A DNA stretch of 64,000 nt from Lithocarpus polystachyus (Eukaryota; Streptophyta; Magnoliopsida; Fagales; Fagaceae), in the NCBI GenBank assembly GCA_033629205.1, contig CM066164.1, positions 15,171,454 through 15,235,453 of the forward strand, written 5' to 3'. The notes under the pieces are model-generated. The model saw nothing but the letters and a program-made list of their open reading frames with translations, ran no database searches and was not told the origin of the DNA. How positions within the stretch are numbered: the stretch's first letter is position 1; each line of letters begins with the position of its first letter. Shown one piece after another: positions 11,501 through 21,562 of the stretch. The translations under genes and the position numbers were made by a program.

Positions 11501-11791
11501 GACGAAGACAGAGCAGCAGCAGAGCAAAGGTTAGCCAGGTATCAGGATCGCATGGCTAAACACTACAACTCCCGAGTCAAACACAGGGAATTCCAGATCG
11601 GTGACCTCGTCCTGAGAAGGATCATGGGCCCTGCCAGAGACCCAACCCAAGGAAAGCTCGGCCCCAATTGGGAAGGGCCCTACCGAATCACAGCATGGCA
11701 AAGGAAGGGCACCTACCATCTGGAAACACTGGAAGGGCAGAAGCTGCACCACCCGTGGAATGGCGAGCACCTACGTAAGTACTACCAGTGA
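8504..11791 (+). CDS. pol: Tat pol: RT, RNase H, second RNase H, integrase
   Basis: This is an uninterrupted 1095-codon frame in the same phase as gag. Reverse transcriptase spans about 8815-9450, with the catalytic YVDD at 9260-9271. The first RNase H is about 9660-10040. A second, archaeal-type RNase H (about 10080-10460) starts with YTDGSS, its first Asp at 10100-10102, and is the Tat signature. Integrase follows: HHCC zinc finger (about 10740-10880, CDKCQ), the DDE core with LDIMG, SDNGKQFD and GQVEVTN, then the LGPNWEGPY module near 11660. Translation would need readthrough from gag, or it remains as a fragment. The 8504 ATG is simply the first after the stop at 8405, not a natural start. 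Confidence 0.93.
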   Translation: MAARECYVAMVEMNGQVQTMNIEQRTGAKLVEELEEVILDESKPDRITRIGILNSPATRQALMTFLKENQDVFAWSHEDMPGIDPSVMVHRLNVATSFRPVRQKKRVFAPERDRTVAEEVGKLWEAGFIQEVYYPDWLANVVMVKKASGKWRMCVDFTDLNKACPKDSYPLPRVDALVDFTARNQLLSFMDAFSGYNQIRMDEADQEKTSFVTSQGLFCYKVMPFGLKNAGATYQRLMNKMFANQIGGNVQVYVDDMLVKSQKEEDHLSDLEETFGTLRSYNMKLNPSKCAFGVTAGKFLDFMVSQRGIEANLDKIKAIMEMAPPKNVKEVQSLNGKVAALNRFVSRATDKCLTFFRTLKKTFEWMDECQKAFEELKAYLSSPPLLSPSQPGKELLLYLAVSPAAVSAALVREEDGVQKPVYYVSRAFQGAEGRYPPMEKLAFALVTAARKLKPYFQAHTIVVLTDKPLRRAMHNPEAAGRLALWAIELTEFDIQYSPRTAIKGQAVADFIAEFTSAEDEGADACPAWSVYTDGSSTRRADGVGVLLRSPEGDQIDCMIRLDFPITNNEAEYEALIAGLDLAKAAGAARVIVSCDSQVIVNQVNGNYECKGDRMKKYLHHAKRRVDELKAKIVQIPTDENEQADRLAKAASSEQESITDGVLRFVQVSPLVDSVEMQEIGSESDWTTPLVSYLKDGVLPDEREAARRLKVRASRFVLIEGILYKRGFSRPYLRCLGPEEACYVMREVHEGICRNHSGSRSLAHKLIRAGYYWPTMRKDTQAYVKACDKCQRFSNIVRQPPKELTPITALWPFAQWGLDIMGPFPTAARQLKFLVVGIDYFTKWVEAEALATITEKNIRSFVWKSIICRFGIPRVLVSDNGKQFDNSPFREFCAQLGIKNHYSSPAHPQANGQVEVTNQSLLKIIKTRLEGAKGIWPEELPSVLWAYRTTARTPTGETPFRLTYGSEAVILAEVGLTTYRVNTHDEGRNNEALRLQLDLIDEDRAAAEQRLARYQDRMAKHYNSRVKHREFQIGDLVLRRIMGPARDPTQGKLGPNWEGPYRITAWQRKGTYHLETLEGQKLHHPWNGEHLRKYYQ

Positions 11792-12043
11792 GAAAGAACG
11801 GCAGCCCCCTACATGTAACTAGTCTGTAATTGATCTACTTTAATGTATTCCTGGGGGCTCAAAGGGCATGTTTTCCCACTCCTAAAAAATTATGCAAGGC
11901 ATACAGAGGTTTATTCAAAGTCTCTTCTACTTGCTATTAAGTGTTGTTGAACATCAGAAACTTGCAAAATATAAAAGCCTTAGCATAAGATCCGTTCAAG
12001 CATAAAAAGCTGACGGTGTCAAAGCTGACGGCTCCGTTCTACA
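11792..12043 (+). other. Tat untranslated region after pol
   Basis: It runs from the pol stop to the tandem repeats. No coding potential was seen; it is part of the element's 3' non-coding RNA. Confidence 0.6.
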
Positions 12044-12535
12044 GGCATAAAAGCGTCAAGCACCCAAGCTGACAGCTTAAAAGCCACCACTTTTTCCTAA
12101 ATGGAAAGCCAAAAAGCCCAAGTCTAAAAGACGACGGCCTACGATCGACGACGGCATAAAAGCATCAAGCACCCAAGCTGACGGCTTAAAAGCCACCACA
12201 TTTTCCTAAACGGAAAGCCAAAAAGCCCAAGTCCAATGAACGACGGCACAAATGGCGACGGCTCAAAGCTAATTACACTATCTTATGAGGATAAAGGCCA
12301 AAAACCCAAGTCCAATGGACGACGGCATAAATGGCGACGGCTCAAAGCTAATTACACTATCCTACGAGGATAAAGGCCAAAAACCCAAGTCCAATGGACG
12401 ACGGCATAAATGGCGACGGCTCAAACCTAATTACATTATCCTACAAGGATAAAAGCCAAAAAGCCTAAGTCTAATGGGCGACGGCATAAATAACGACGGC
12501 TTAAAGCTAACTACATTATTCTACATTGATTAAAG
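12044..12535 (+). repeat. Tandem repeats between pol and antisense gene
   Basis: There are two arrays. The first has two units of about 108 bp starting GGCATAAAAGCRTCAAGCAC at 12044 and 12152. The second has units of 79-80 bp starting CGACGGCAYAAATGGCGACG near 12239, 12319, 12398 and 12478 (the last partial). Similarly placed repeats occur in the second Tat element (17960-18380) with unrelated sequence. Tandem repeats here are common in Tat elements. Confidence 0.85.
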
Positions 12536-12789
12536 CGCCAGAGCATAAGGGCCAACGTTCTGAAAAGCATGAAGTTGACGGTTTCACAAAACATTACCGA
12601 CATATAAAAGGAAACCATTCATAAAAGCTTAAAATAAAGAGCAGGAATAAGCATGAAACAAGAAATGCATTAATGAAAAGCCTTAAACGGCAACATTGTT
12701 CACAACGGTGAAATATATACATTAAAAAGCCTTAAAAGGCAACCGTCCACAACGGACAAACAATTGAAATCTCTACAAAAAACACAAGG

Positions 12790-14953
12790 TCATTGGACGG
12801 GAGAATCGACAACCTTCACGACAGCTTCGTCGTCCTGAACTTGAGCAGGATTGCCAGCATCTGCTCCGTCATCATCCTTCTCGTCGCCTTTGTTGACTGC
12901 GTCATTATCGAATAGTCACTCCGTACTCTCAGAGGCGGCGGGAAGGACGGAGGTTTGTGCCTGGGCCTCGCTGATGCCGACGTTGGAGAGGTCAAGCTCT
13001 GGGTACAATGCCTTCACCTGACGGAGGGCATCATCGAAGCCATCCGCGAAGGTACTGCCCAACTCCGTCAGGTAGGCTTCGAAGTCACGGTACTCTTTGA
13101 TAGAGTCCTCGCCAGCCTGACGGAGCTGGTCCCTGACGGATGAAATCTCAGCCTCCTTGTCAGCCAGGACCTTCTGCAGCAGACCCATTTGCTTTTCCAG
13201 CTCCGTCCTCTCTCGCTCGGATAAGGAAAGCTTCTTCTCCATCTTCACCTTCCAAGCCTTATACTGAAGAAGCTCGTCCTCCGTCTCCGTTGCCTTGTCC
13301 CGTAGGTGACTCATGGTCGTCTCCTCATGGACACAACGGTCCATTAAGCCCTTCATCATGACGACGGCTTAGAAAACAAAGATACAAAGTCAACATGACG
13401 GGTGAAGATAAACATGTTTTAAAGAAATTGATGATGACGGAAAGTTTCTTACCTGGGCACGATTGAAAAGGCCCGTCTCACCCATCGCCTCCGTCGAGTG
13501 ATTGCCAATGTCCTCGTAGTCTTTTGAAGTCAGTATTGAGGACAGCTTCTCAATGGCATATTTTGAATCCTCGCGAAGGAGGACGGGTGGCTTCTCAACG
13601 GCGGGACCAGCGCCACCCGTCATGAGGCCCTTCCCCCTGCCATGCTTGACAGCGACTTTCTTCGTCTCCGCCTCCAGGCCAACAACTGTCTCGGCCGTCG
13701 CCTTTGGTTTCTTGGGGTGACGGTCCCCCTCCTGGTCAGATTTTCTCTTTGTGACGGACGGTTTGGGCGCGTCCGTCTTAGCTACCAGGGCTTCTTTCTT
13801 TTTCGCAGCTGCCTGCTGCCTGATGAATGCTCTCCTCCTTGCCTCATCCATTTCTGCAAATGCAGGCGGTACGTTAGCTAATGGCAAAAGGAAAACTTGA
13901 AATTTGAGTGAACGGACTTACGTGCTCGGACTTGTGTTTCGTACTTCAATGCCTCCTTGGACAGCTCAGGCCCGTCACAATGCCAACAAATTGTCTTTAA
14001 TGTTACAAGTTTGGCCCAAGACCTCTCCGTCAGCTCACTTTTTTCGAAAATCTTCTCCAAAAAGCTCCAATCCTCGATAGAAACTTGTGGACGGTTCTGG
14101 GCTGCAAAAGAGGACGGTCAGAAACCAATGAAGTTCACAACAGAGGAAAGAATGTGAGTGAAAACATACCAGACGGGGGTAAAACACCCCATGTGGTGTC
14201 GACGGGCATGAATTCGGTCTCCTCAGGACTACCCATCCACTCGTCCCCGTCCATAAAGAAATACCTAGACTTCCAGTCCCTATTGGAATCTGGAGTGTCA
14301 CTCACCAACCTCAGCAACGGGCTCCTTGCCACGAAGCTGTACATCCCCCTTGACTTTACTATCTCTACCGGACGGTAGCAGTGAAAAAACTCCTCCACTG
14401 TTAACCTCTTTTTCCCCTTTGAATATGATCCATACAGAACCTCCACCCCAAGGAAGATCCTCCATGCATTCGGAGACACCTGGTTGACGGATAATCCTAG
14501 GTAATGAAGGAGATGACGGTGCAGCTGGGTCAAGGGGAATCTCAACCCCGCCTTGAGCATCTGCTCGTAGATCCCGACACCCTTGACCCCATGATAATAG
14601 CATTTCTCTCCGGGGTGAGGTAGACGGATAGGCACGTTGACGGGTATCTGATATTTACTCCTAAGTGTTTTAAATTGTGACTCTCTTATGGTGGACGTAA
14701 AGTCGTTCACCGTCCACAATGAGAGCATGATGAACTTCCTCATCCCATCACTTCCTATGACGAACTGAATTTGTTCATCCTCCCCTACCCCGTCACTAAG
14801 GTTACTCTCCATTCTACCACTACTCGACGAAGAGGATGATGTAGATGAGCTATCTTCTGTTGAAGTCGAAGGATCCTTTGGACCCGACAGGTTAACTTCA
14901 TCGTCGCCCGCTTCCTCGCGGACAAACGATTAATTACTGGACGCGCTAGACAT
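12790..14953 (-). pseudogene. Antisense spliced gene, gypsy-type transposon domain
   Basis: It reads opposite to gag-pol. Exon 1 is 14953-14170, exon 2 14101-13922, exon 3 13853-13453 and exon 4 about 13367-12790. Donors GTATGT, GTAAGT and GTAAGA and acceptors GCAG, GCAG and TAAG fit plant introns, and exons 1-3 join in phase. A Ser/acidic N-terminus is followed by a domain resembling the Pfam 'putative gypsy type transposon' family (about 14740-14300: KYQIPVNVPIRLPHPGE, GLSVNQVSPNAWRI). Then come a basic Lys-rich linker (exon 3) and a long coiled coil with an acidic tail (exon 4). Damage: a TAA at 14930-14932 (from CAA), a TGA at about 12916, and exon 4 one base out of phase. Function is unknown; a nuclear accessory protein is a guess. 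A homologous gene lies at 19058-21562. Confidence 0.75.
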
Positions 14954-15370
14954 CTACACCTACATACGACGGAAAACCCTAAGTCCAAACTGCCCTAAAA
15001 AAGGTGACTGACGGTGGTAAAATTGAGCGAGGCAATGAACACTTACCAGTTGTTCCCGGTGATGAAGGGTGACCCGGACGGTTGCGATGACACAACGGAC
15101 GACTGTGTTGACGGATTAAACTCTCTTCTTGACTGGGTGAACGGCTGCGCTGTGATCTCTTGATTTCGATAAAAAGTGAAAATGAGGGAGAATAAGAGAG
15201 GCTTATATATGAGGGAGAGCACGGAAGGCGAGGGGACGCCTCGTTTTTGGCACACTGACATTGAGCTGACGACACGTGCCCTGCATTAATTACCCTGCAT
15301 TAATTACTGAATGACAGCCTGAGCTGGAACTGTCATCCCATTAGTCCGTCTCCTTCGTGCCCGCAGACTG
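14954..15370. other. Tat region between antisense gene and PPT
   Basis: It holds the presumed promoter and 5' leader of the antisense gene. The reverse complement carries TATATAAG near 15205 in CTCATATATAAGCCTCTC, about 250 bp upstream of the antisense ATG, which could be its TATA box. No other gene is seen. Confidence 0.45.
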
Positions 15371-15388
15371 ATGGGCTGAGGGGGCACC
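15371..15388 (+). promoter_or_regulatory. Polypurine tract
   Basis: ATGGGCTGAGGGGGCACC lies directly before the 3' LTR. The GAGGGGG core is the purine run expected to prime plus-strand synthesis. Confidence 0.65.
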
Positions 15389-15967
15389 TGATGGGGATAA
15401 AAAGCTCCTACTAGGCGCCGACTCCCCGGGAGGGATGACGGTGCGGCGTATGGCGACGGACACTAGACCCTGACGACACGACCCGCGCTTAGGGTGATGG
15501 GAGAGACCGACGACGGGAAGGACATGGGGGCACCACAGCCTGTCTTGCCACATACGCTTCCCCAAGAAAATGAATCTTGCCGCATACGCTACTACTTGGA
15601 CAGGTGTCTCGCACAGTGCGACCATTCCCAAGAGATGGCTTGCCCAACACGCTTGGTTGCCCAACAAGAATCTTACTCTCCACGCTACTCAGGGGCAATT
15701 TCGGTAAAAGTGATATCTTCTCCAACACGCCTTGCCCAAGGGCCCCTGCTACTACTATAAATACTTCCACGCCCTCCAAAATTGAGGTACGCATACCAAG
15801 ACCCGACTCTGGCACTCTGGAGTTGTGAACAATACTAACTTAATCTTCGGAGGGTCGTTGGCCGGTACCACACCGGTACCTCCCTTTGAGGTTCATTCTT
15901 CTTGTGCAGGACTGCCCGAAGTACGTGAAGACCTCGCAGCTTACTGAGCCGATTTCTGGCATCATCA
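15389..15967 (+). repeat. 3' LTR of the Tat element
   Basis: It is the direct repeat of 5914-6492 with about 15 substitutions by eye, mostly transitions, and no indels. It ends GGCATCATCA, followed by target duplication GATGG. Confidence 0.95.
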
Positions 15968-16104
15968 GATGGAACATTCTTGTTTTTATTGAACTTGTGC
16001 TCAGTCTTTTATATATATATATATAACAATTGTGAACCCTTATCTCTCCATAAATCGTATCTCGACCAGCAACCCAACCATGGAACTTTTGTTCCTCTTT
16101 GGTC

Positions 16105-16686
16105 AAGGTTTTGTGCCTCGATGACTGCCGTTGAAAACTGTTGAGTTAGTATGTGAAATTGTTTAAAAATTAAAACCATGATTGAATATACTGCTTTGTC
16201 GTTTATTCATGAGCATAAAAAGAAAATTGGTTTTATATGCAAGACTTGAATCAGCTTGTAAGAATTAAGAAGAGTAGCTATCTTACCGGTGATTAAAATG
16301 ATTGAACAAGTCTTAAAACGTGTGGAGGTGTGGGAAGAACCAATTTTGGTTAATTAAGAAATGTTGTGAGAGTTGGACCCCATCTAACCTTTTTGATAAA
16401 TTTGAAAGAACCTATTTATTTACTGCCGCAGTACAAAATTCTTATGAGATAAAAGAAATGACCAGAGTTTATGTCTTTAGGAGAGAATTTCGCACCTATA
16501 TTGAGGAGAATCTTTTTTTACATGAGACCAACATTCAACTCTTTAAAAAATGAATAAATAAAATTATTGTCACAAGTGAGAATAAAGATATATCAACATT
16601 GATTCTCCAAATAAATTCCTTTTATGTATATTTAAACAAAGTTGATAACCTTTTATCTATTATATTGATGAGTTATGACTAACCCT
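16105..16686 (+). repeat. Flanking duplicated sequence X, copy 1
   Basis: Starting at TTGTGCCTCGATGACTGCCG it matches 23057-23834 nearly throughout, once the MITE in the latter is removed. Shared blocks include GTGTGGGAAGAACCAATTTT and GAGTTATGACTAACCCT. It ends exactly where the second Tat element's LTR begins. It is non-coding as far as I can see. Confidence 0.85.
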
Positions 16687-17030
16687 TGTAGGTGCATTAG
16701 GCCTGAAAGTTCATTATATAGGTATATGTTGGGCCTAAGGCCTAAGCCGAGGACTAAGAGTCATTCGAAGATGAGTAAACTCTATCGAGTGAGTCTGTGT
16801 TAGTAGATAAGGAAGTTAGTTTTGGTCATAATGGCTCAGGAGGGAGTGTTGAGGATGAATGCCTCCTCGGCTAACCAAGGCTGAGGTCCAGGTAGGTGGT
16901 CTACCATTCAGGGAAACGCTCCAGAAAGTTTTGTTGGTGCAGATAAGCATTGCAGAAACATATACTGGGGAGAGTCCTAAAATATGAAAGGAGAAAGTTG
17001 GTACCGCCGCATTGAATGCTCTGCAGCTAA
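16687..17030 (+). repeat. Truncated 5' LTR of second Tat element
   Basis: It aligns with 22114 onward (GGGCCTAAG, AAGCCGAGGACTA, TCGAGTGAGTCTGTGTTAGT, GGTGGTCTACCATTCAGGG) up to GAATGCTCTG near 17025, then stops. The following bases encode the segment just before the integrase core, so a deletion removed the LTR end, PBS, gag, protease, RT and RNase H. Confidence 0.85.
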
Positions 17031-17902
17031 CCAAGAGGAGTCCTTAATCCTCTGTCTAGCCCTTGGCCTTTTGCTCAATGGGGTTTGGACATTGTAAGTC
17101 CTTTCCCTAAAGCAGCAAAGAATAAGAAATATTTGTTGGTTGGCACAGATTATTTCACTAAGTGGGTTAAAGCTGAACCATTGGCAAATATCAAAGATGT
17201 CAATTCCAAGAAATTTGTTTGAAAAAATATTGTCACTCGGTTTGAAATCCCCCATACCCTCATCTTGGATAATGGACTTCAATTTGACAGTAAAGCCTTT
17301 AGGAGGTACTGCTATGACCTGGAAATAACTAATAAATATTCCACTCCAGCTTGTCCACAGGGGAATGGACAGGCCGAGGTGGACTTAAGAAAAGATTGGA
17401 TGATCCAAAGGGAAAATAGGTGGAAGAGTTATAACACGTCCTTTGGACATACCGGACTACACCTTGTAGGTCCACAGGGGAAACCCCATTTTCAATGACT
17501 TATAGGGCCGAGGTTATTATTCCGCTGGAGACTGGATTCCCCATGCTGAGGATGAGCTTTTTCACTCCAAGCAACTATGATGAGCTACTGGAGAAGAGTT
17601 TAGACTAAATTGAAGAATGGAGAAAAAGTGACATGGTTCAATTGGCCTATTATCAACATAAGCTTAAACAAGGGTATGATGCCAACGTAAAGCTAAGGCC
17701 ACTGGCACCTAGTGACTTGGTGTTGAGAATGGTTGTGGGTTCTGCAAAGAACCCAGCCTAGGGAAAATTAGGGCTTAACTGGAAATGACCATATCGTATC
17801 ACATCAATGGCGGGAATAGGTGCATACTGTCTTGAAGATCTAGAAGAAAAGGCTGTACCACGCCCCTGGAATGTAAATAGCCTGAGAATGTATTATTATT
17901 AA
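17031..17902 (+). pseudogene. Integrase remnant of second Tat element
   Basis: Conceptual translation gives the integrase core start WPFAQWGLDIV (about 17065), then FTKWVKAE, LDNGLQFD (second Asp) and GNGQAEV (Glu). After a short gap come the C-terminal TPTGETPF segment, the GKLGLNWK GPY-type module near 17765, and PWNVNSLRMYY. It is clearly related to the 8504-11791 pol but diverged. Stops interrupt it, for example after SKKFV near 17219 and at 17606, and a frameshift lies near 17390-17450. It is not functional. Confidence 0.88.
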
Positions 17903-18380
17903 TAAAAGCATACTTTACCATATCTGAGTTGGTTATATTGCGTGTCATGTGTTTTGCTATCATTGTTCTAAGTATTAAACAGAACATTAGCTATGTCTGG
18001 CATCTCGGACCATATACTTTGGGTAAATTAATACTTCGTGACATCTATCTAAGTATCAAACAGAACCTTGGTCATGCTTGGCTCCTCAGACCACATACCT
18101 TGGGTAAATTGATATTTTTTTTTTCATCTATTTAAATATTAAACAGAACCTTAGCTATGCCTGGCTCCTCGAACCATATGCTTTGGGTAAATTAATACTC
18201 CATGACATCTATCTAAGTATCAAATAGAACCTTGATCATGCTTAACTCCTCGGATCACATACCTTGGGTAAATTGATATATTTTTATCATCTATCTAAGT
18301 ATTAAACTGAACCTTAGATATGCTTAGCTTCTCAGACCACATGCTTTGGATAAATTAATACTCTCTATCATTTTTGACAA
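17903..18380 (+). repeat. Tandem repeats of second Tat element, about 82 bp
   Basis: CTAAGTATYAAACAGAACCT recurs near 17968, 18049, 18131, 18212 and 18295 (period 81-83). Alternate units resemble each other more, suggesting a 163-bp dimer. The array sits just after pol, as in the 5914 element, but its sequence is unrelated. Confidence 0.85.
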
Positions 18381-19057
18381 ATGTCAGGGCAAAGCCTTAG
18401 TTTATCTCAAACTTCTCAGACTATATACTTAAGGTAAATAAGTGATTTTTATTGATTACTTGAATGTCAAACATGATCAGCTACTCTAAACAGCAAAGAT
18501 CTTCATTGTGGTAACAAACTTAAATGAATGCTCATGAGCATCACTTAAAGCATTGGTAGGCATTCCTGTATTTGTTTAAGGATTTTTTATCCCTTTAGTC
18601 CTTTAAACTCACTAATGTCTAAAACTCACTAATGAGTAGGAAAAGAAGTGAGTTTAAACTTATATGCATACTACATTAGTTTATGTGGCCTTGAAGTTGA
18701 ATTTATGTTTTGTTGAGGTGATGCACTTATTGGGTTTAACCTGGTTTGCTGCTAACCATATGAAATAGGATAAATTCTCTACTACTTATGCGGATTAACA
18801 AGGTTAATTTTACCTCATTATCATTTTCACTAAGTGTTAAGTAAAGATAGAAGTTGAATCAACATTAGTGAAAGAATCAGGGAAATAAGGAAAATGTTCA
18901 AAACTTTCATTATCTGAAGCCTCGGAAAGACGCAGATTAGATACAAAGGTGTCAAACTAATTACAAACCTTGAAAGTAAAACAATATAAAAAAAAACAAT
19001 AACAAAAAAAAAAAAAACAATAACAAAAAAAAAAAAAAAAAAAAAAAAGGAGACAGC
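18381..19057. other. Second Tat element, non-coding
   Basis: AT-rich sequence between the repeats and the antisense gene, ending in two A-rich runs (about 18990-19048). No gene seen. Confidence 0.5.
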
Positions 19058-21562
19058 TTAAGGTTTTATCTTTATCACAAGCTTGTCCTTCTGAGTTTTA
19101 GGAGGCTGAGTGGAGTTTGTCGTGGTGGATGAGGGACCTTTGCCTTTGAGGTCTTCCTTTAGAGGCAAGGGTAAAGATGCCAACGCAATTTCCATGTGTT
19201 GGGAAGCCTCTTTCTCCTTAACGGGCTCTTTGGGGGCATCCTGGGCCAACTACTTAGGAGTGTCATCCACCTTCTCGGCATCCTCAGATGGCTCTGCTAC
19301 CTCGGAGGGGATGTTGGTTGGGGGAAGGCTTTTACTTGGACTTTCCTTGCCTTCATCTACCTCCTTGGAGGCCGAGACAGCCATGGAGCTTAAGGAGCTC
19401 GAGGCACAGATAGCTAGAGGGTAATACACATTCTCTACACTCCTAAGTGCAAAGGAGGCCTCAACTTCAGCTTGGTCAAGGGCCTCGCTCCACACTTAGA
19501 GGCAATAGAACCTGCATACCTCCAAGACCTTTGCCCTGAGGGCTTCTTCGGTCTCTGCTACGCCTACGTCATAGCCCTCCTACTCAACTTGCTCTTTGGC
19601 CTTCTCGGCCTCCTCCAGTTTCTTTACCAAAGTCTTGATTTGACCTTTGGCGGCAGCAAGCTCGTCCTTAGCCTAGCAGAGTTGTTTTCGTTGGAACTTT
19701 GTCTGCCTCTCAACCACGTCCAGGGCGGCCTCGGCGCTCTTCTTATCACGATCGGCCTCCGCTAACTTGGCAGCAAGGTCTTGAGATTTCTTCTCTGCCA
19801 CCTTAAAAGCCTTCACAGTGGCAACGTGCCTACTCTCCTCATCCTTGGCAAGCCAGTGGGAGCTAATAACTATCTCTTCAACTCTGTGGGCAGCCTGGAC
19901 AGCCTTTTAAGAGAAAAGAAGAGGAAGGGTGAGAGTAAATACCCATAAAATCAGCAAAGTGCTAGTGAAATAGAGAATAAAATAAAAAAAAAGTAAATGA
20001 TAACAGAAGGCTTACCAATGTGAGATCTCTTTTCAAGCTGAGGAAAACCTCTTGCTTCCTCATTGACCGCCAGTCAGACATATCTTCAAGAAGCAGTAGA
20101 GCTTGCTCCACTGCGTCGGCCATGTAGCCGGCCTTCCCGTCCTGTAAGTTCTTGATTAATGCGTCTGCAAGCAATGGAGCCTCGTCCAGCACCAAGGCGG
20201 GTGTCCATGCAAAAACGCTAACTTAGGATCCATATCTTTTATCTACCAGATTTTGTGTTACTCTGGCTTGTTTAGCCCCCTTTAAGGCTCAGCATCCTTA
20301 AAAAGAGGACCCTTGCCTCCTTCCCCCACGACTTGACTTTGTTGATCCCTGTTCCTTTTCAGGTCGGCAGGATCACCTCGGAAGGGTTGAGTAGGGGGGG
20401 GGTGGAGGGAACCAAGCTTGGGTATTCTTCTCGAGCGCCTTGCTTCCTGGTAACCTCCATTACTTCCAGAAGGCCAGTCCTTGGTTTCCATTTCAATCCC
20501 ATAGAGTCTGAAGCAGGGGAGGCCTCTAGTGTCTGGTCTTCTTCGACTGGAGATTGCAATTAGTTGAATATGTCGAAGTCGTCCTCGGAATCGGATACTT
20601 CGACTATCTCTTCTTCTTTTTCTTCTTCCACCTCCTTGCTTAAAGGGTGGGAAGAGGAAACCTCCACCTTAAGGATACCTTCTGGTATGGGGTCGGTGGT
20701 AAGAACGCCCTCTGGGATGGGACCAGTAATCAGAAAGCCAAGGGCGGCAACATTGATCCGGCGTAGGCGGGGGTCGTTTGACTTGATGATGCACTTCGGC
20801 GTCTGGAAGGTCTTAGAGATAGGAACGTAGTCTAGAATTATGTGAGCAGCTCGGAGCTAACCGTCATTATGAACAAGACCTCGGCTTTGAGTATTTTATC
20901 TAGGCTCTCCTTGTTGACTAGGCTGAAGTTTAGTTCAGCAGCGTATCTGTTTGTAAGATTCTCAAAGAAGTAAAAAAGAGAAATGTCAGAATTAAGACCA
21001 GCACAAATCAAGATAAGGGGAGTAACTATAAAATAAATCGGCCTAGACCTAAATTCCCACCTAGTTGCCCCTCTCTTGTCAGGCAATGGAGGCCATCATG
21101 TCACTCCCCAAACACAATCAAGAAGTCCTTATTCAGGCCTTTGTTGGAGTTGGGGAGGCATTGAATGAGCCTAACCTCAAGATACCTAGATTTTAGGTAA
21201 TACCCCTGCCCTTTGAGGTGGTGGAGGTTATAAACCCAGTTGACATCATGGTGGGTTGAACCTAAGCCTATCTTTTTATTAAGGGCATCTACACTCCCTA
21301 ATATTCTGAACATATTTGGGCCACACTGGGTGGGAGCTAACCTATGGGCAATAAGGTAATCCCTAGTAACAATACCCATAGGGATTCTAATCCCTCCCTC
21401 TATGAAGGCGATCATTGGGATCATAACTTCTCCTTTTCGCCTTAACGCGTGCCACTCCCCTTCCTTACAATACCTAAGGCTCACCCCTGGAGGGATCCTA
21501 TATCGAGCCCTAAAGCTTTCCATTCGCTCCTCATAGTCTACCAAACTCTTGAATCTACCCAT
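19058..21562 (-). pseudogene. Antisense gene of second Tat element, decayed
   Basis: It has the same place and orientation as the gene at 12790-14953. The N-terminal exon (21562-21101) holds the gypsy-type transposon domain: RARYRIPPGVSLRYCKEGEW, IPMGIVTRDYLIAHRLAPTQ. Middle parts (about 20930-20220) are acidic and proline-rich. Then follows a stretch with AGYMADAVEQALLLLEDMSD and SMRKQEVFLSLKRDL (20195-20010). A long coiled coil (about 19910-19560) precedes a Lys-rich end at 19058 (KTQKDKLVIKIKP). Stops occur near 21101 (TGG to TGA type), 20560, 20340, 20220, 19670 and 19250 (CAG to TAG type). Exon ends were not all resolved. Confidence 0.7.

Larger units (their letters stand above)
5914..15967 (+). 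mobile_element. Full-length Tat-lineage Ty3/gypsy retrotransposon
   Basis: Two 579-bp LTRs (5914-6492, 15389-15967) both start TGATGGGGATAAAAAGC and end GGCATCATCA. GATGG flanks the whole element at 5909-5913 and 15968-15972. The order is LTR, PBS, one gag-pol frame, tandem repeats, antisense spliced gene, PPT, LTR. A second RNase H domain between the usual RNase H and integrase is the hallmark of the Tat branch (Tat/Ogre/Retand). By eye the LTRs differ at about 15 sites, so the insertion is fairly recent. The gag-pol frame has five stops, so this copy is probably not autonomous now. Confidence 0.95.

Noticed and set aside
16320..16553. 77-codon frame in sequence X
   Set aside because: The second copy of X (23460-23700) has the frame broken, with no sign of protein conservation.
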